From: an uncultured Lachnospiraceae bacterium
Lineage (GTDB): Bacteria > Bacillota > Clostridia > Lachnospirales > Lachnospiraceae
NCBI GenBank assembly: GCA_902797475.1
Contig: CADBTG010000228.1
Span: 1-6,881, forward strand
Length of the DNA: 6,881 nt
Direction of reading: 5' to 3'
Below are positions 5,585-6,881 of the stretch, one piece after another. The translations under genes were made by a program, and so were the position numbers. How positions within the stretch are numbered: the first letter of the stretch is position 1; every line of letters begins with the position of its first letter. A model generated the notes under the pieces. That model did not search any database. It worked only from the letters and a program-made list of their open reading frames with translations, and was not told where the DNA came from.

Positions 5585-6881
5585 ATGAGCACTTTACTTG
5601 ACAGAATAAACAAGCCCAATGACATTCAGAGCATACCGGAAGAGCAGCTGCCCCGTCTTTGCAAGGAAATCCGACGCCATATCATTCGTGCGGTCAGCAA
5701 AAACGGCGGGCATCTTGCGAGCAACCTGGGTACCGTGGAGTTAACTGTAGCGTTACACCGCTTTTTGCATTTTCCGGAGGATAAACTCATATTCGATGTC
5801 GGGCACCAGTGTTATACGCATAAGATTCTGACCGGACGGAAGGAAGAACTGCTGAGCCTTAGAACCGAAGGCGGCATCAGCGGCTTTCCGAAGAGGAAGG
5901 AAAGCAACTGCGACGTAATCGATTCCGGACACAGCTCGACGTCCGTAAGCATTGCTTCGGGACTTGCGATGGCACGGGATTTGAAAGGGGAGAATACCCG
6001 GATTGTTGCCGTCATCGGAGACGGCTCGCTTTCCGGCGGACCCGCCTATGAGGCGTTGAACAATGCAGGAAGGTTCAAGACCAATCTGATTATCATTTTG
6101 AATGATAATGCGATGTCGATTTCTCCGAATGTCGGCGGCATGGCCAATTACTTAAGAACCGTCCGCATGAGCGCGAAATACATCGACTTTAAGGGAAATG
6201 TCGAGCAGGCACTGAATCGTACCGCAGTCGGCGCAAAGCTCGCGAAGAAGCTTCAGAAGATGAAGGCTGCGGTTCGTTCGATTGTTGTTCCGGGCGAATT
6301 CTTCACCGAGATGGGGCTCACGTATTACGGCCCCGTTGACGGGCATAACATAGCCGAAATCGAGCGTGCCCTGCAGGCCGCCGAGAAGATTGACGGCTCG
6401 GTTATCATTCATGCGATCACGCACAAAGGAAAAGGATACCGCTTCGCCGAGCAGGAGCCGAGCCGGTTCCACGGAATTCCTCCGTTCGACCCCGGAAACG
6501 GTCGTCCGTTTAAGAACGTTCGCAAAGAGAATTATACCGATATCTTCCGCGACGAAATCGTGAAGATCGCGCAGAAGGATCCGTCGGTGCTTGCCGTTAC
6601 GGCGGCCATGTCCGACGGCACGGGACTTGACCTGTTTCAGAACCTCTTCCCGAACCGGTTCTTTGATGTCGGGATTGCGGAAGGACATGCGGCCTCCTTT
6701 GCCGCAGGACTTTCCTTAGACGGAATGCACCCGGTGCTTGCCGTTTATTCTACGTTTTTACAGCGCGCCTATGACGAGATCATGGAGGATATCTGCCTGA
6801 ATGACCGTCCGGTGACGCTTGCCTTGGACCGTGCCGGAATTGTCGGCGCGGACGGGGAAACGCATCAGGGCGTCTTTGATA
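5585..6881 (+). CDS. dxs: 1-deoxy-D-xylulose-5-phosphate synthase, 3'-truncated by window edge
   Basis: Thiamine-diphosphate enzyme joining pyruvate and glyceraldehyde 3-phosphate into DXP, first step of the MEP isoprenoid route (and a precursor for thiamine and pyridoxal). 432 of about 620 residues are visible; the frame has no stop before the edge. Features in order: LLDRINKPNDI (4-14), GGHLASNLGTVELTVALH (41-58), DVGHQCYTHKILTGR (71-85), SGHSSTS (114-120), the cofactor motif GDGSLSGG starting at 145 and ending at ILNDN (171-175), YYGPVDGHN (247-255), HKGKGY (280-285), catalytic Glu366 in VGIAEGHA, YSTFLQRAYD (388-397) and DRAGIVGADGETHQG (415-429). Family members mostly have AEQHA, so Gly367 is a neighbour-of-active-site variant. 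The start at 5585 is chosen because MSTLLDRI aligns with the usual N-terminus and an in-frame TAA lies just upstream (5576-5578). The transketolase C-terminal domain is outside the window. Confidence 0.97.
   Translation, partial: MSTLLDRINKPNDIQSIPEEQLPRLCKEIRRHIIRAVSKNGGHLASNLGTVELTVALHRFLHFPEDKLIFDVGHQCYTHKILTGRKEELLSLRTEGGISGFPKRKESNCDVIDSGHSSTSVSIASGLAMARDLKGENTRIVAVIGDGSLSGGPAYEALNNAGRFKTNLIIILNDNAMSISPNVGGMANYLRTVRMSAKYIDFKGNVEQALNRTAVGAKLAKKLQKMKAAVRSIVVPGEFFTEMGLTYYGPVDGHNIAEIERALQAAEKIDGSVIIHAITHKGKGYRFAEQEPSRFHGIPPFDPGNGRPFKNVRKENYTDIFRDEIVKIAQKDPSVLAVTAAMSDGTGLDLFQNLFPNRFFDVGIAEGHAASFAAGLSLDGMHPVLAVYSTFLQRAYDEIMEDICLNDRPVTLALDRAGIVGADGETHQGVFD

Noticed and set aside
5598..5626. Perfect TTGACA at 5598-5603 as a possible promoter inside dxs
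   Set aside because: At 16-18 bases downstream no acceptable -10 exists (GACATT is the best), and it is within the conserved N-terminal coding sequence.
6152..6688. A 178-codon open frame on the minus strand
   Set aside because: It lies wholly within dxs, whose plus-strand frame carries every expected motif; the antisense product shows no recognisable domain and has no promoter or ribosome site.

Overview
The window looks like a chromosomal segment of an anaerobic, MEP-pathway-using Firmicute, most likely class Clostridia and perhaps Lachnospiraceae. The main reason is gene order: an Asp23/Gls24-family gene, nusB, xseA, xseB, ispA and dxs, all on the plus strand. In Bacillus folD usually sits between nusB and xseA; here nusB overlaps xseA directly, as I recall from many clostridial genomes. 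Shine-Dalgarno sites are strong (AAGGAGGT before the Asp23 gene) and base composition is moderate. The family-level placement is inference.

Left part (1-2245), accessory: the C-terminal 275 residues of a serpin (5' end outside the window) with an inhibitory-type hinge, then a short non-coding gap with a near-consensus housekeeping promoter. That promoter drives a two-gene unit: an ECF sigma factor and an overlapping single-pass membrane protein that is probably its anti-sigma factor. A strong intrinsic terminator closes this unit.

Right part (2258-6881), core: a second near-consensus promoter with an extended -10 drives the Asp23/Gls24-family gene. A hairpin with a T-rich tail lies between it and nusB, so downstream expression probably depends on read-through or a promoter I could not find. 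From nusB on, genes are tightly packed: nusB/xseA, xseA/xseB and xseB/ispA all overlap, suggesting translational coupling. Only 23 bases separate ispA from dxs. The dxs gene runs off the right edge with 432 codons visible.

Functionally, the core block joins transcription antitermination (NusB), exonuclease VII (XseA and XseB) and isoprenoid synthesis: DXS makes the first MEP intermediate and IspA the C15 prenyl diphosphate. The accessory block joins a protease inhibitor with a probable envelope-signal sigma/anti-sigma pair; co-location does not prove that the pair controls the serpin. No mobile element, CRISPR array, tRNA or rRNA was seen, and I saw no wholly new system. The points most worth a second look are the serpin's long reactive loop, the unfamiliar anti-sigma protein, the terminator ahead of nusB, and the odd start region of dxs.
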